Source: Nicotiana tabacum (lineage: Eukaryota; Streptophyta; Magnoliopsida; Solanales; Solanaceae). From it: a DNA stretch of 64,000 bases. This document shows, piece by piece, positions 12,435-22,799 of the stretch; the stretch's first letter is position 1; each line of letters opens with the position of its first letter. The translations under genes and the position numbers were made by a program. The notes beneath the pieces are model-generated. The model ran no database searches and was not told the origin of the DNA. It was given only the letters and a program-made list of their open reading frames with translations. Where the stretch lies: contig NC_134102.1 in assembly GCF_000715075.1 (NCBI RefSeq), forward strand, positions 45,703,348 through 45,767,347. The letters run 5' to 3'.

Positions 12435-14937
12435 TGTATTGAAAGGCCCTATAAAACCTTTCCTGAAAAACCGGGGTTCTGTGATGCCGGGGCTGGCATA
12501 GCGGTTCTTACATTTTGGATTGAACAGTTCGCTGGGGTGTTGAAGAAAATGTTGGGCAGAAGTAGGCATTTTTGCGGCCTATTCTGTGATCGTAGAACCA
12601 CTATGCGGACTGCAGAATGGTCCCAGAGTGGGTCAGTTTTCTGGGTCATTTTGATGTCAATTTTGCGGCCATTATGCGACCGCATAACCACTTCGCGGGC
12701 TGCACTCTTGTCGCATATACTGCTTTGGGATTTTTTGGAGGGAGGTTCTCCGGTGCACTATGTGACCGCTGAACCATTCTGCGGTGCATTATGCGACCCA
12801 GAACAGGTCTGTGGGCTACATAGTGACCGCAGACCTGGTCAGTTCCTTTCCAGTTTTGGCACCTCAATTTCACAGTCATTTCGCGGACCGCACAATCATT
12901 ATGCGGTCGCATATGTGACATCAGACCCTATTCCGGAGCTTCATTTTTGTGTTTCTAAAACCCGACCCTACTTCATTAAAATAGATATAAGGGGCAATTT
13001 GTGAGCAAAATCTGATACTCTAGAGTGAGAGAGAGAGAGTCCTAGAGGGAGAAAGTGATCTTCATCAAATTGCTCTTCAATTCTCACCTAAAACCTTGAA
13101 GATTATCAAGAGAGGAACCTAGGTCTTCTTCCTAAGAGGTAATATTCTATCACCCTAACTCTTAATTTCCAAATGTAACTAGAATGGGCCAGTAGTAAGG
13201 TAATTCATGGGGATGGGAGTGCTTACCTTGCAAGCATGTGTTCCTAAGGTATGTGGGGAGGTTGTGAGTTAAAGATAGAAAAGAATAGGGTGTGGGTTGG
13301 TGGAGTCTTTCATAAAAAGGGCCATGAAACCTTAATACACACATAGTGTTTGATAGAATGCTCAAGTGAGCTAGAATTATGAACGTTTTCCTAATTTTGT
13401 GTTCATTTTTGCTATATTGCTAAAGTAGATTGAAGTTGCTAATATTCCAGAACATCTTATAGTTTTAAGAGGCTCAATTGAGGTATGTTGGCTAAACCCC
13501 CTCTTCTTAGAATTGAATCCCACGGTATTCATGCAATCGAGACGTAAGTCCCAAATTGAACGTCTTAGAAATTGCTATCCCGAATGTGCTTGCTTTGCAA
13601 ATATATGTGTAATATGTATTCCCATGCTTTCATCATGTTATCTTGTCACCTGAGAAAATGTTAAAGACTTAGAATATGTGCTAATATACCTAGACTTCAT
13701 GTCAAATTCGATTAAAGACTTTTATGCCAAATTGTGTGAAAAGCCTCTATGTGCCTTGAATTCTAAATTGCTCACATGTGAAATCAAGAGTCTTGAATGA
13801 AAACCGTGTTGTTATCGATTATAATAATAATGTTGGATTGTGGAAAAGAACTTGAATTGTGAAATAAGTCCAAGTTCCAAGAACGACTTTATAATTAAAG
13901 CCTCTTGTGCCAATGTGCTGAAAAGATGGGAAATAAATATGAAGTAAGATGATCGATTGAAATGGTTGATGTCTCGAATGAGATGGCTTAGCTGATCGGG
14001 TCGAGATCGGACTCCATGTAATAACACGGTGGTATTGTGAGTGAAATTATGAACAAGGTTGATGTCTCAAATGAGATGGCATAGCCGATCGGGCCGAGAT
14101 CGGACTACGTGTAATAACACGGTGGTATTGTGAATGAAATGGTGAATATGGTTGATGTCTCAAATGAGATAGCTTAGTCGATCAGGCCGAGATCGGACTC
14201 CGTGTAAGAATATGATGGTATTGTGGATTGTGGCGTATTGGTACTACAAACCATCCTACTTAATAATGCGGGAATTGACTTAAAAAAATCTATGTGATCC
14301 TTAACTTTATGTTTTAGTGTTATTTAAAGCTCATATTGCATTCTTGACTGTCTCCTCATGTATTATTGTTCATTCTATTGAGATAAAATTTAATTATACA
14401 TACTAGTACTATTCGACTGTACTAACGACTCTTTGCCGGGGGCGCTGCATCTTTAATGGATGCAGGTGGTTCTACAGCAGGCGGCATTGATCATGATAGC
14501 AATACACTCTTTTCAGCTGATTTGGTGAGCCTCACTTCATTTCGGGGTCATGTATCTTTTGTTCTCATGTATTGTGTCTTGAGGTATAGTTGGGGCCTTA
14601 TTGTCGGCATTTCCATATTACTCTTCTATTATACTTAGGGCCTCCGTACACAGGTTCTGGGTTGTGGTTGATGTTGGTAATTGAACTAGAAATGTTGGTA
14701 TTTGGAAATCATGATTTTTCATTAATTCTATAAACTCATAATAATTTGGAAATCATGAATGAAGATGCTAATGGGAAAGAAATGGAAGTTGTTAATAAAT
14801 TATTTTTAGAGTTTGATTAATGGATTACATCTCCTATTTATTAATGGGTGAGTTGGGTAGAAAATATTTAACATGCTTGCTCGACCGGGTTCACTCGGTT
14901 GAGCGCCGGTCGCAACTCCCGAAGATGGGGCATGACA
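12435..14937 (+). mobile_element. LTR A, family 2, 2,503 bp
   Basis: The start is TGTATTGAAAGGCCC, a variant of the family-2 start TGTAAGGCCCCG, and the end is GGGGCATGACA. After it comes a damaged PBS and the same leader found after LTRs B and C. It contains a CG-motif island (about 12550-12930), an AG run near 13030, and three 93-bp subrepeats (13964-14242). The 192-codon plus frame and two minus frames at 12426-13004 span the island on both strands and are judged non-genic. Confidence 0.85.
13964..14242 (+). repeat. Three 93-bp subrepeats with hairpin core (LTR A)
   Basis: 'ttgatgtctc' begins at 13966, 14059 and 14152, exactly 93 bp apart. Each unit carries CCGATCGGGCCGAGATCGG or a close variant, in which CCGATC can pair with GATCGG, and 'aacacggtggtattgtga'. 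Equivalent blocks occur at about 27995-28275 (LTR B), 30850-31090 (C), 33690-33970 (D) and in the minus-strand LTRs. Confidence 0.85.
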
Positions 14938-15018
14938 AACTAAGTATCAGAGCCTAAGGTTTTAAAGTATCCTAGGATGTCTCTGAGCTGTGTCTAGTAG
15001 AGTCCTTCTTATCGGTGT
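14938..15018 (+). other. Leader A, left part, with mutated PBS
   Basis: Starts 'aactaagtatcagagcc', a damaged iMet primer site, then 'taaggttttaaagt…'. The leader is split after 81 bp by the young element and resumes at 25334. Its last five bases, GGTGT (15014-15018), are the left target duplication. Confidence 0.8.
15014..15018 (+). repeat. Target site duplication (left) of young element
   Basis: GGTGT directly before TGTTACACCC, repeated at 25329-25333. Paralogous leaders without the insertion (29040 and 31870 regions) read straight through this site. Confidence 0.95.
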
Positions 15019-16639
15019 TGTTACACCCTATATTTTCGTATGTAAAAATGCGTCGTAAGCAAACTAATGTAGGACAAAAAAATGAGATAATATTTAAAAG
15101 TATATAAAGTAAGTTAATCATGTTACCTCTGAGGTTACAAATATTGAAGATCATGAACAACAAGTACAAAGAGGGTTGGACAGTTCAGAAGCTAAAGCAA
15201 TTAAATAAAACAATGTTTCATCGAAAGTCGACAAGTTGGGAATGTTATAACATGTACCTTTGGGGTGAGACTAGGGTGATTAACATGATAAAGAGATTAT
15301 GTTATGATTTATATTAGTCGTATTACATCCGTGTGTTATGTTTTTAAGTCAAGCGAGTTGTGGAACAAAAGTCGATGAAAGTCATCACAAGTTACATTCA
15401 TAAGTTTTACTGAAACTTTGGGTCAAATGTAACTGCAATTTTCTCCCAATATACTTAGAGTTATGGTGTGTTCCACACATCAAATTAAAGATCTATGAGT
15501 CTATTTTCCAACGCATTAAACCATTTGTCAATACGACATCGGAGTAGAGAGATATGTGCATGTTTGCGACACTGCGCAAGCTGCTAGGTGACAAGTAGGT
15601 GTGTCACCTACTTGCTTAAATGAAAGCCCAAAAATGGGACATTTCGGGTCGTCCAAAGAGGCATTTTAAGGGCCTATTTTCTTCATATATTAGACTTAAA
15701 ATAGAGCATAATAACCAGACATAAGCTCTGCAAAGAATCCTCCCAAAAATTTCCCACAAACCCTAATTGATTTTCTCTCCCTTTCAAGTTCCAATTGGAG
15801 GTAAAACTTAGAGTTTGAAGAACCAAGATAGGAGCTAAGTTATCCAACAAATAAGATGAGTTTACTGCTCTCTTTCATCCATTTTTTCTTCTGTAAATTC
15901 ATGGTAAGTCATTCTATACTTGTAAGAACTCACGGGATGGTGATCGGAAGCCGTGAGTTCGAGTTATTCACTTGTAGCGGACTGTTTTGTGGACTGTGTT
16001 GCTGTTGGGCTGCGTGTTTTATTACTATTTTGTGGAGTTTTGGAGGAGGAAGGGGGTTTATAAACACCATATAAATGTAGGGTGGTTGGCCGGTCGTTCG
16101 TCATAACATTTTCGGGTCGTTTGACACTACTACGGTGGTCGTTTTGTGTACGAAGAGATTGGGGTGTGTTGGGCTGTTTTGTAGTATTTGATGGTGTATA
16201 TAGGGCTGGAAAATGATGTATATATGTTGTTATTGTTCTGTCCTTGTATTGTTGGTGTTATCTTGAAGTTGGAGGAAGGGCATATTATAGGGGAGATGCT
16301 GCCCGTTTTAATACAAAATAGGTTTGTCGTTCGTTGTGCGATAGTTGTACCTTTCGTAACTTAACGATAGTATTATTATCATTCTTGTAGATTAAGGTGC
16401 GAAGAGGTGAGTTCAACTTGGTGATTGAAAAGATTGTGATAAGGTATGTTAAGGCTAAGCCTTCCTTCATTTTGGCATGATCTCGTAGCTACATGTGTTA
16501 GTAATGAGACAAAAAGAGAAGTTCATATTCATGAATTTATTCACACTATTCTAGTCTCATAAGTTACAATATTATTCCTTATCGAGACTCTATATTCAAT
16601 TTTAGTATTGTCTTCTTCCAGTCAAGAGAGCAGCAAGCC

Positions 16640-16647
16640 TATATATA
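16640..16647 (+). promoter_or_regulatory. Candidate TATA box in left LTR
   Basis: TATATATA in the context 'gcaagcc…cagtattacag'. It is the most box-like motif in the 3' half of the LTR and is conserved at 24425-24432 in the right LTR. A second candidate run (tatatatata) lies near 16842. Transcription start is not determinable by reading. Confidence 0.35.
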
Positions 16648-16736
16648 CAGTATTACAGTATTTTCATTACCATCGAGCTATAATCGATGGGCAGGCCCCT
16701 ATTGGGCAACTTCTGATCAGATGGAAAGTTATATAC

Positions 16737-16845
16737 CGAGCCTACTGTGGCCGAGCGCCTATGAGCGAGCCCAGCATGGCCGAGATACATAGCCTAGTAT
16801 GGCCGAGCGCCTATGAGCGAGCCTACTATGGCAGAGCAGTTATAT
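16737..16845 (+). repeat. 52-bp direct repeat inside the young LTR
   Basis: TGGCCGAGCGCCTATGAGCG occurs at 16748 and 16800, with further partial 'tggccgag' copies between them. The right LTR has the same arrangement around 24533-24610. It may be a duplicated enhancer-like unit, but nothing in the sequence proves function. Confidence 0.6.
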
Positions 16846-17547
16846 ATATACCGAGCCTTATAAGGTCGTACAATTATTTTACTTACTATATTGAAGGAGT
16901 TGAGTCAGTATCAGCAGGTAAGTATATCTCCAGATCATCTTTGACTCCCAGTTAATTTCAGTTATCATATTATCAGTTCAGTTTCAGATTTCAGTTATTT
17001 TATTGCCTTACATACTCGGTACATTATTTCGTACTGACGTCCCTTTTTTGGGGGCGCTGTATTTCATGCGTGCAGGTTCAGACAGACAGACGGGTAGACC
17101 TCCTCAGTAGGTGTTTTCCGAGTTCCGCCTGATCGGTAAGCTCCACGTCTTTCGGAGTTGCCAGGACTAGAGTTTTGTGTACATCTTATGTATATCTGTA
17201 TATATGTTATGGGTAGGTCGGGGCCCTGTTCCGATCACAGTACATCTATCAGTAGAGGCTTGTAGGCATATCCTGTTGGTTAGTGCATTATGTTGGGTTT
17301 GTATAAATTGGTGGTTTGTCAGCTGTAGTAGCTATGACGGCCTTGTCGGCCTAGCTTTATATTGATATTTAGTTAGTGCTAGTTTCCATTCAGTTTTATA
17401 TTTTGCTTCGCAAATTGTCTTGCAAGGTGGCCCCATGGCCAAAGTATGACATTATGTGTTCAGAGTCCCTTAGTCGCAATTTGGTACGCCAGGTTAGGTG
17501 AGGCACGGGGTACTTGTCTCGCTCCTAGGTTCGGGGCGTGACAAACT

Positions 17548-17559
17548 TGGTATCAGAGC
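17548..17559 (+). other. tRNA-iMet primer binding site of young element
   Basis: TGGTATCAGAGC, four bases after the LTR end, is complementary to the 3' end of the plant initiator tRNA-Met. It is intact here and would prime minus-strand strong-stop DNA. Confidence 0.9.
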
Positions 17560-17754
17560 AGTTCTGTCCTAGGGAGTCTACAAGCCGTGTCTAGTAGGGT
17601 CTTGTTTATAGATGTGTTGTGCACCACATTATATAAGCAAGGAACTACAGGGCATTTAGGAGTTGGTTACACTTCTTTGAAATCTAAATCGTGCTATAGA
17701 ACTGAGTTATAGGAAATTTGAATTAAACTTATGTGTTGGTGTTTGCATGCACAG

Positions 17755-20700
17755 ATGACGGTGACTAGGAAGACTACGGCTAGCCAGAGGAGAGATACAA
17801 TAGTAGGTGAGGGGACCAACAGGGTACCCCCAGTAGATGGGGCCCAGTGTGAGGCTCAAGGGGAGACCCCTACTCAGCCATTACCGGCTCCTCCACCAAC
17901 TACGGAGATTCCTAGGGAAACCGCACATCCAGTTCCCCCTCCACTTCCATCAGATCAGGACTTAAGGAGTGCGGTGCATTTGTTGACACAGTTGGTAGCT
18001 ACCCAGCAACATGCTAGGGCATCAGCTAGTGCAGGAACTTCTGAGGGGTCTGGGAGTTCAAGGGTCCGAGAGTTTATTGCTTTGAGTCCCCCAGAGTTCA
18101 CGGGGACAGATCAGAGGGAGGACCCGTAGGATTTCATAGATCAGCTTCACAGGATCTTTCGTGTTATGCATGCCACGGAGAAAGAGGCAGTTGAGCTAGC
18201 AGCTTTTCGACTCCGAGATATAGCCATCCTTTGGTATGAGGGATGGGAGAGGTCCAGGGGACGTGATACACCTCCAGCTATTTGGGAGAATTTTTCAGAT
18301 GCTTTCCTTGACCAGTACTTACCGCGGGAGATCCGACAGGCTCGAGTCGATCAGTTTCTAGCCCTCAAGCAGGGTAATATGAGTGTTCGAGAGTATAGTC
18401 TCCGTTTTGACTCATTGGCCAGATATGCACCATCCATAGTTTCTACTATGCGGGACAGGATTCACAGGTTTATAGCAGGGTTAGCCCCAGAGTTAACCGA
18501 GGCATGTGCCACCGCTGCATTGCAGGATAGTATGGATATCTCCCGGATTCAGGCATTCGCCCAGAATATAGAAAGGGGTAGGCGTCGGCAGCAGGGTACA
18601 GAGAGGGCTGAGCAAGGGCAACGTAAGAGGATGAGATTTCCCAGGTCTCAGGAGCAATCTCAGGGTAGTTATAGGACCCAGTACTTCGGACGGCCACCTA
18701 GGCCTCTGCCACCTCAGTTACAGGGTTACGGGTATGACCGCTATACTCAGTCAGGACCAGGTGAGAGCTCACGGGCGTCGGGTTTGCAGCGACAACGAGG
18801 TTCTGCGCAGACATGGTCATTTCCTCCGCGGTGTGACATCTGTGGTAGAGGACACTTGGGTCAATGCCGAGCAGGTTCTGATGCTTGTTATACATGTGGG
18901 CGTCCGGGGCATATGATGCGAGATTGCCCAAATAGAGATTTTGGGGGAATGGCACAACCAGCGAGTTCAGCAACAGGATCGTCTATGTCCGTGCATCCTT
19001 CAAGGCGTGAGTCTCAGTCTTCGGCTGGTAGAGGTCGAGGCAGAGGTAGAGGTTCCAGTTCAAGTGGTAATCAGAACCGTATCTATGCTTTAGCGGGTCG
19101 ACAGGACCAGGAGTCTTCACCAGACGTTGTGACAGGTATATTAACCATTTGCTCTCACGATGCTTATGCTTTGATAGACCCAGGATCTACTTTATCGTAT
19201 ATTACCCCATCTGTCGCGAGGAAGTTTGGTATAGTGCCTGAAATACTAAGTGATCCTTTTGCGGTATCTACACCGGTCAGAGAATCGATTATTGCTAGAT
19301 GGGTTTACCGAGGTTGTACGGTGACAATTTGTAGTCGTCAGACCTCAGCTGACCTAGTTGAGCTAGAGATGATGGACTTTGATGCTATCATGGGCATGGA
19401 CTGGTTGGCAGCTTGCTATGCCACAGTTGATTGCCGAGCAAAGGTAGCCAAATTTCATTTTCCGGGTGAGCCAGTCCTTGAATGGGTAGGTAATACACCA
19501 ACACCCAGAGGTAGGTTTATTTCCTATCTGAAGGCGAGGAAAATGATCGCAAAAGGGTGCATTTATCATATTGTGCGAGTTAGAGATGCAGATGCTGAGA
19601 TACCTACACTTCAGTCTATTCCCATAGTCAAAGAGTATGCAGATGTGTTTCCAGATGAGCTTCCAGGTATTCCTCCAGAGCGAGAGATTGATTTTAGCAT
19701 CGATTTGCTTCCAGGAACTCAACCAATATCCGTCCCTCCGTATAGAATGGCACCTGCCGAATTGAAGGAGTTGAAGGAGCAGTTAAAAGATTTGCTGGAG
19801 AAAGGTTACATTAGGCCCAGTACCTCACCTTGGGGTGCACCGGTACTATTTGTGCGGAAGAAAGACGGCTCGCTGAGGATGTGTATCGATTATAGGCAGT
19901 TGAACAAGGTAACTATTAAGAATAAGTATCCACTTCCAAGGATCGATGACTTGTTTGATCAGTTGCAGGGAGCTAGATGCTTTTCCAAGATTGATTTGAG
20001 GTCGGGGTACCACCAGGTCAGAGTTCGGGAAAAAGATATTTCGAAGACAGCCTTCAGGACCCGATATGGCCACTTCGAGTTCCTTGTCATGTCCTTCGGG
20101 TTGACTAATGCACCCGCTGTATTTATGGACTTGATGAATAGCCTATTCCGGCCATTTTTAGATCTGTTCGTGATAGTATTTATTGATGATATTCTGGTTT
20201 ATTCCCGTTCAGAGGATGAGCATGCGGACCACCTGCGAGCGGTACTCCAAACCCTCCGTGATCGTAAGTTGTATGCTAAGTTTTCTAAATGTGAGTTCTG
20301 GTTGAAGTCTGTAGCATTCTTGGGGCATATTGTATCAGATGAAGGGATAAAGGTGGACACTCAGAAGATTGAGGCCGTGAAATCTTGGCCTAGACCTATC
20401 ACTCCGACAGAGGTTCGTAGCTTTCTAGGCTTAGCAGGATACTATCGGAGGTTCGTAGAGGGTTTTTCTTCCCTTTCGGCACCATTGACGAAGTTGACAC
20501 AGAAAGAAACTAAGTTTCAATGGACAGAGGCTTGTGAGCGGAGTTTCCAAGAGCTTAAGAACAAGTTGACCTCAGCTCCAGTTCTAACACTTCCAGAGGG
20601 TCTAGAGGGTTATGCCGTGTATTGTGATGCATCAGGTGTCGGGTTAGGATGTGTCCTGATGCAACATGGGAAGGTAATTGCATATGCTTCAAGGCAGTTG

Positions 20701-22569
20701 AGGAAGCACGAGAGGAATTATCCGACCCACGACCTCGAGTTAGCTGCGGTTGTCCATGCACTTAAGATATGGCGGCATTATTTATATGGTGTTCATGTTG
20801 ATATATTTAATGATCATAAAAGCCTACAATATATTTTCAAGCAGAAAGAGTTGAATTTGCGACAGAGGCGATGGCTTGAGTTATTGAAAGATTACGATGT
20901 TAACATTCTCTACCATCTAGGGAAAGCTAATGTTGTAGCAGATGCCTTAAGTCGCCGATCTATGGGTAGCTTAGCACATGTAGAGCCCGAGAAAAGACAA
21001 TTAGCTAGAGATATTCATCAATTGGCTTCGTTGGGGGTTCGGTTAGTAGATTCTGAGGATGGTGGAGTTGTAATCCAAAACACTGCAAAATCATCCCTCA
21101 TAGCTGAAGTCAAGGAAAGGCAGTACGAGGACCCAGAGTTGGTCGAGTTGAGAGAGCGAGTTCCACAGCAGAAGAAGCCATTGTTAGAGCTCAAGGGAGA
21201 TGGGGTTCTCAGATACAAGGGTCGTTTGTGTGTTCCAGATGTAGCAGGGCTACGAGACAAGATTATGTCAGAGGCACATTATTCATGGTATTCCATCCAC
21301 CCTGGATCGACGAAGATGTATCATGACATTAAGGATATGTACTGGTGGAATGATATGAAGAAGAACATTGCTGAGTTTGTCGCCCAATGTACTAGTTGCC
21401 AGCAAGTGAAGGTAGAACACCAGAAGCCCGGAGGGCTAATGCAGACTATAGAGATCCCGACATGGAAATGGGAGGCGATAAACATGGACTTTATCATGGG
21501 TTTACCTCGTTCTAATCGTAAGTTCGATTCCATATGGGTGATAGTCGATAGGCTCACAAAATCAGCTCACTTCCTACCGGTCAGATCTACATATACAGCA
21601 GAAGATTATGCAAAGTTATATATTAAGGAGATAGTGCGGCTACACGGAGTACCAGTTTCTATTATATCTGACCGTGGGGCTCAGTTTACAGCACATTTTT
21701 GGAGGTCATTTCAGAGAGGTCTAGGGACTCAGGTGAATCTCAGCACAGCTTTTCATCCACAGACTGATGGACAAGCCGAGCGCACAATTCAGACGCTCGA
21801 GGATATGTTACGAGTATGTGTGTTGGATTTTAAAAGAAGTTGGGATGAACATCTACCTCTTATCGAGTTTGCATATAATAACAGTTACCACTCCAGTATC
21901 CAGATGGCTCCGTACGAGGCTTTGTATGGGCGTAAGTGCAGATCTCCTATAGGGTGGTTTGATGTTGGAGAATCTGGGTTACATGGGCCAGACCTGGTTC
22001 AGCAGGCCATAGAGAAAGTAAAGGTTATCCGGGAGCGACTGTTGACAGCTCAGAGTCGTCAGAAGTCATATTTTGACGTGCGGCGACGAGACTTAGAGTT
22101 CAGGATTAATGACTGGGTATTCTTAAAGGTATCACCTATGAAGGGCGTGATGAGGTTTGGCAAGAAAGGAAAGCTTAGCCCACGGTATATTGGGCCTTAT
22201 AGGATCATTCAGAGAGTGGGCCAACTAGCTTATGAGTTAGAGTTGCCCTCAGAATTGGAGTCTGTCCATCCGGTTTTTCACGTATCTATGCTACGAAAGT
22301 GCATTGGCGATCCTACCCGAGTGGTGCCCACGGATGATGTACAGATTACAGAGGACTTGTCATACGAGGAAATTCCAGTTGCCATCCTAGACCGACAAAT
22401 CCGCAATCTACGAAATAAGGAGGTAGCTTCCGTAAAGGTTTTATGGAGGAGCAAGAATGTAGAAGAGATGACGTGGGAATCGGAGGAAGAAATGAAGTCT
22501 AAATACCCCCACCTATTTCAAAATGAAGATATGGTTCGAGATGGGACGCTACAACATAGCTCTATGTAG
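17755..22569 (+). pseudogene. gag-pol: gag-pol polyprotein with a single internal TAG
   Basis: A single frame of 1,604 codons from ATG 17755 (chosen over in-frame ATG 17731 by the position of a lysine/arginine-rich N-terminus) to TAG 22567, broken only by TAG at 18127 in early gag. Order: capsid region (to about 18600); [12 protein letters not shown] (18832) and [14 protein letters not shown] (18886) zinc knuckles; protease DPGST with Asp at 19177; RT with FIDD (20179-20190); RNase H with catalytic-type Asp at 20626 and NDHK near 20812; integrase HHCC, then Asp 21487, Asp 21670 and Glu 21778 (D,D35E); GPY segment near 22190; chromodomain 22363-22521. The stop leaves pol without gag's first part unless translation restarts at 18166. 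It is otherwise a normal-length chromovirus polyprotein. Confidence 0.95.
18127..18129 (+). other. In-frame TAG in gag
   Basis: Codon 125 of the frame is TAG in the context 'gaggacccg TAG gatttcata'. The frames on both sides are in register, so no indel is involved. The likely cause is C-to-T of a CAG codon, since glutamine or histidine is usual at this point of the gag motif. Confidence 0.85.
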
Positions 22570-22787
22570 GCTAGCAGGTCATCAGGTAAGCTTTTATTTT
22601 TCACTTTCAATATTTATGATTTACGGTCGGTGAGGCAAATTGCTGCTATTTATAAAGATTGGCCATGTGTGGCATGCATAGTATATTTCTGGCTACGTGC
22701 AGGTTGGTTTTAACCTAGTGTACGAAGGATACTCTGGAAAAAGTTTCCAAAGTCTCCAAGAGTAAACATTCGAGGACGAATGTTCCC
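22570..22787 (+). other. 3' untranslated stretch of young element
   Basis: About 218 bp between the pol stop and the PPT. Near its end is 'acattcgaggacgaatgttc', a small inverted repeat (ACATTCG/CGAATGT) that is also present upstream of the PPT of the minus-strand relative at 62555-62576. No coding frame is seen. Confidence 0.7.
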
Positions 22788-22799
22788 AAGGGGGAGTGA
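22788..22799 (+). other. Polypurine tract of young element
   Basis: AAGGGGGAGTGA lies directly against the right LTR start at 22800. It would prime plus-strand DNA synthesis. The position is fixed by the LTR boundary. Confidence 0.85.

Larger units (their letters stand above)
15019..17543 (+). repeat. Left (5') LTR of young element, 2,525 bp
   Basis: It begins TGTTACACCC and ends GGGGCGTGACA. It contains a duplicated 'tggccgagcgcctatgagcg' block (16748 and 16800, 52 bp apart). Compared with the right LTR it lacks a 5-bp piece near 15990 (tgtggactg… versus tgttttgtg…) and has one extra A near 16515. The LTR is expected to carry the promoter, transcript start and polyadenylation signals. Confidence 0.95.

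Noticed and set aside
12426..13004. 192-codon plus-strand frame, also open on the minus strand
   Set aside because: It crosses the LTR A boundary and its CG-motif island. Open frames on both strands follow from the motif composition, and the copy at 26472 is broken.
15120..15317. 65-codon frame identical in both LTRs of the young element
   Set aside because: Identity is explained by the LTR pair. In the related LTR at 60273-62528 the frame is not kept.
16608..16955. 115-codon frame in the LTRs (also 24393-24740)
   Set aside because: It lies over the TATA-like region and the 52-bp repeats of the LTR, and has no recognisable domain.
17548..17559. Possible tRNA-like sequence at the LTR end
   Set aside because: Only the 12-base complement of the iMet 3' end is present, so it is a primer binding site, not a tRNA gene.
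18127..18165. Programmed stop readthrough between gag and pol
   Set aside because: The TAG lies early in gag, ahead of the capsid and zinc knuckles, not at a gag/pol junction. A point mutation is simpler.
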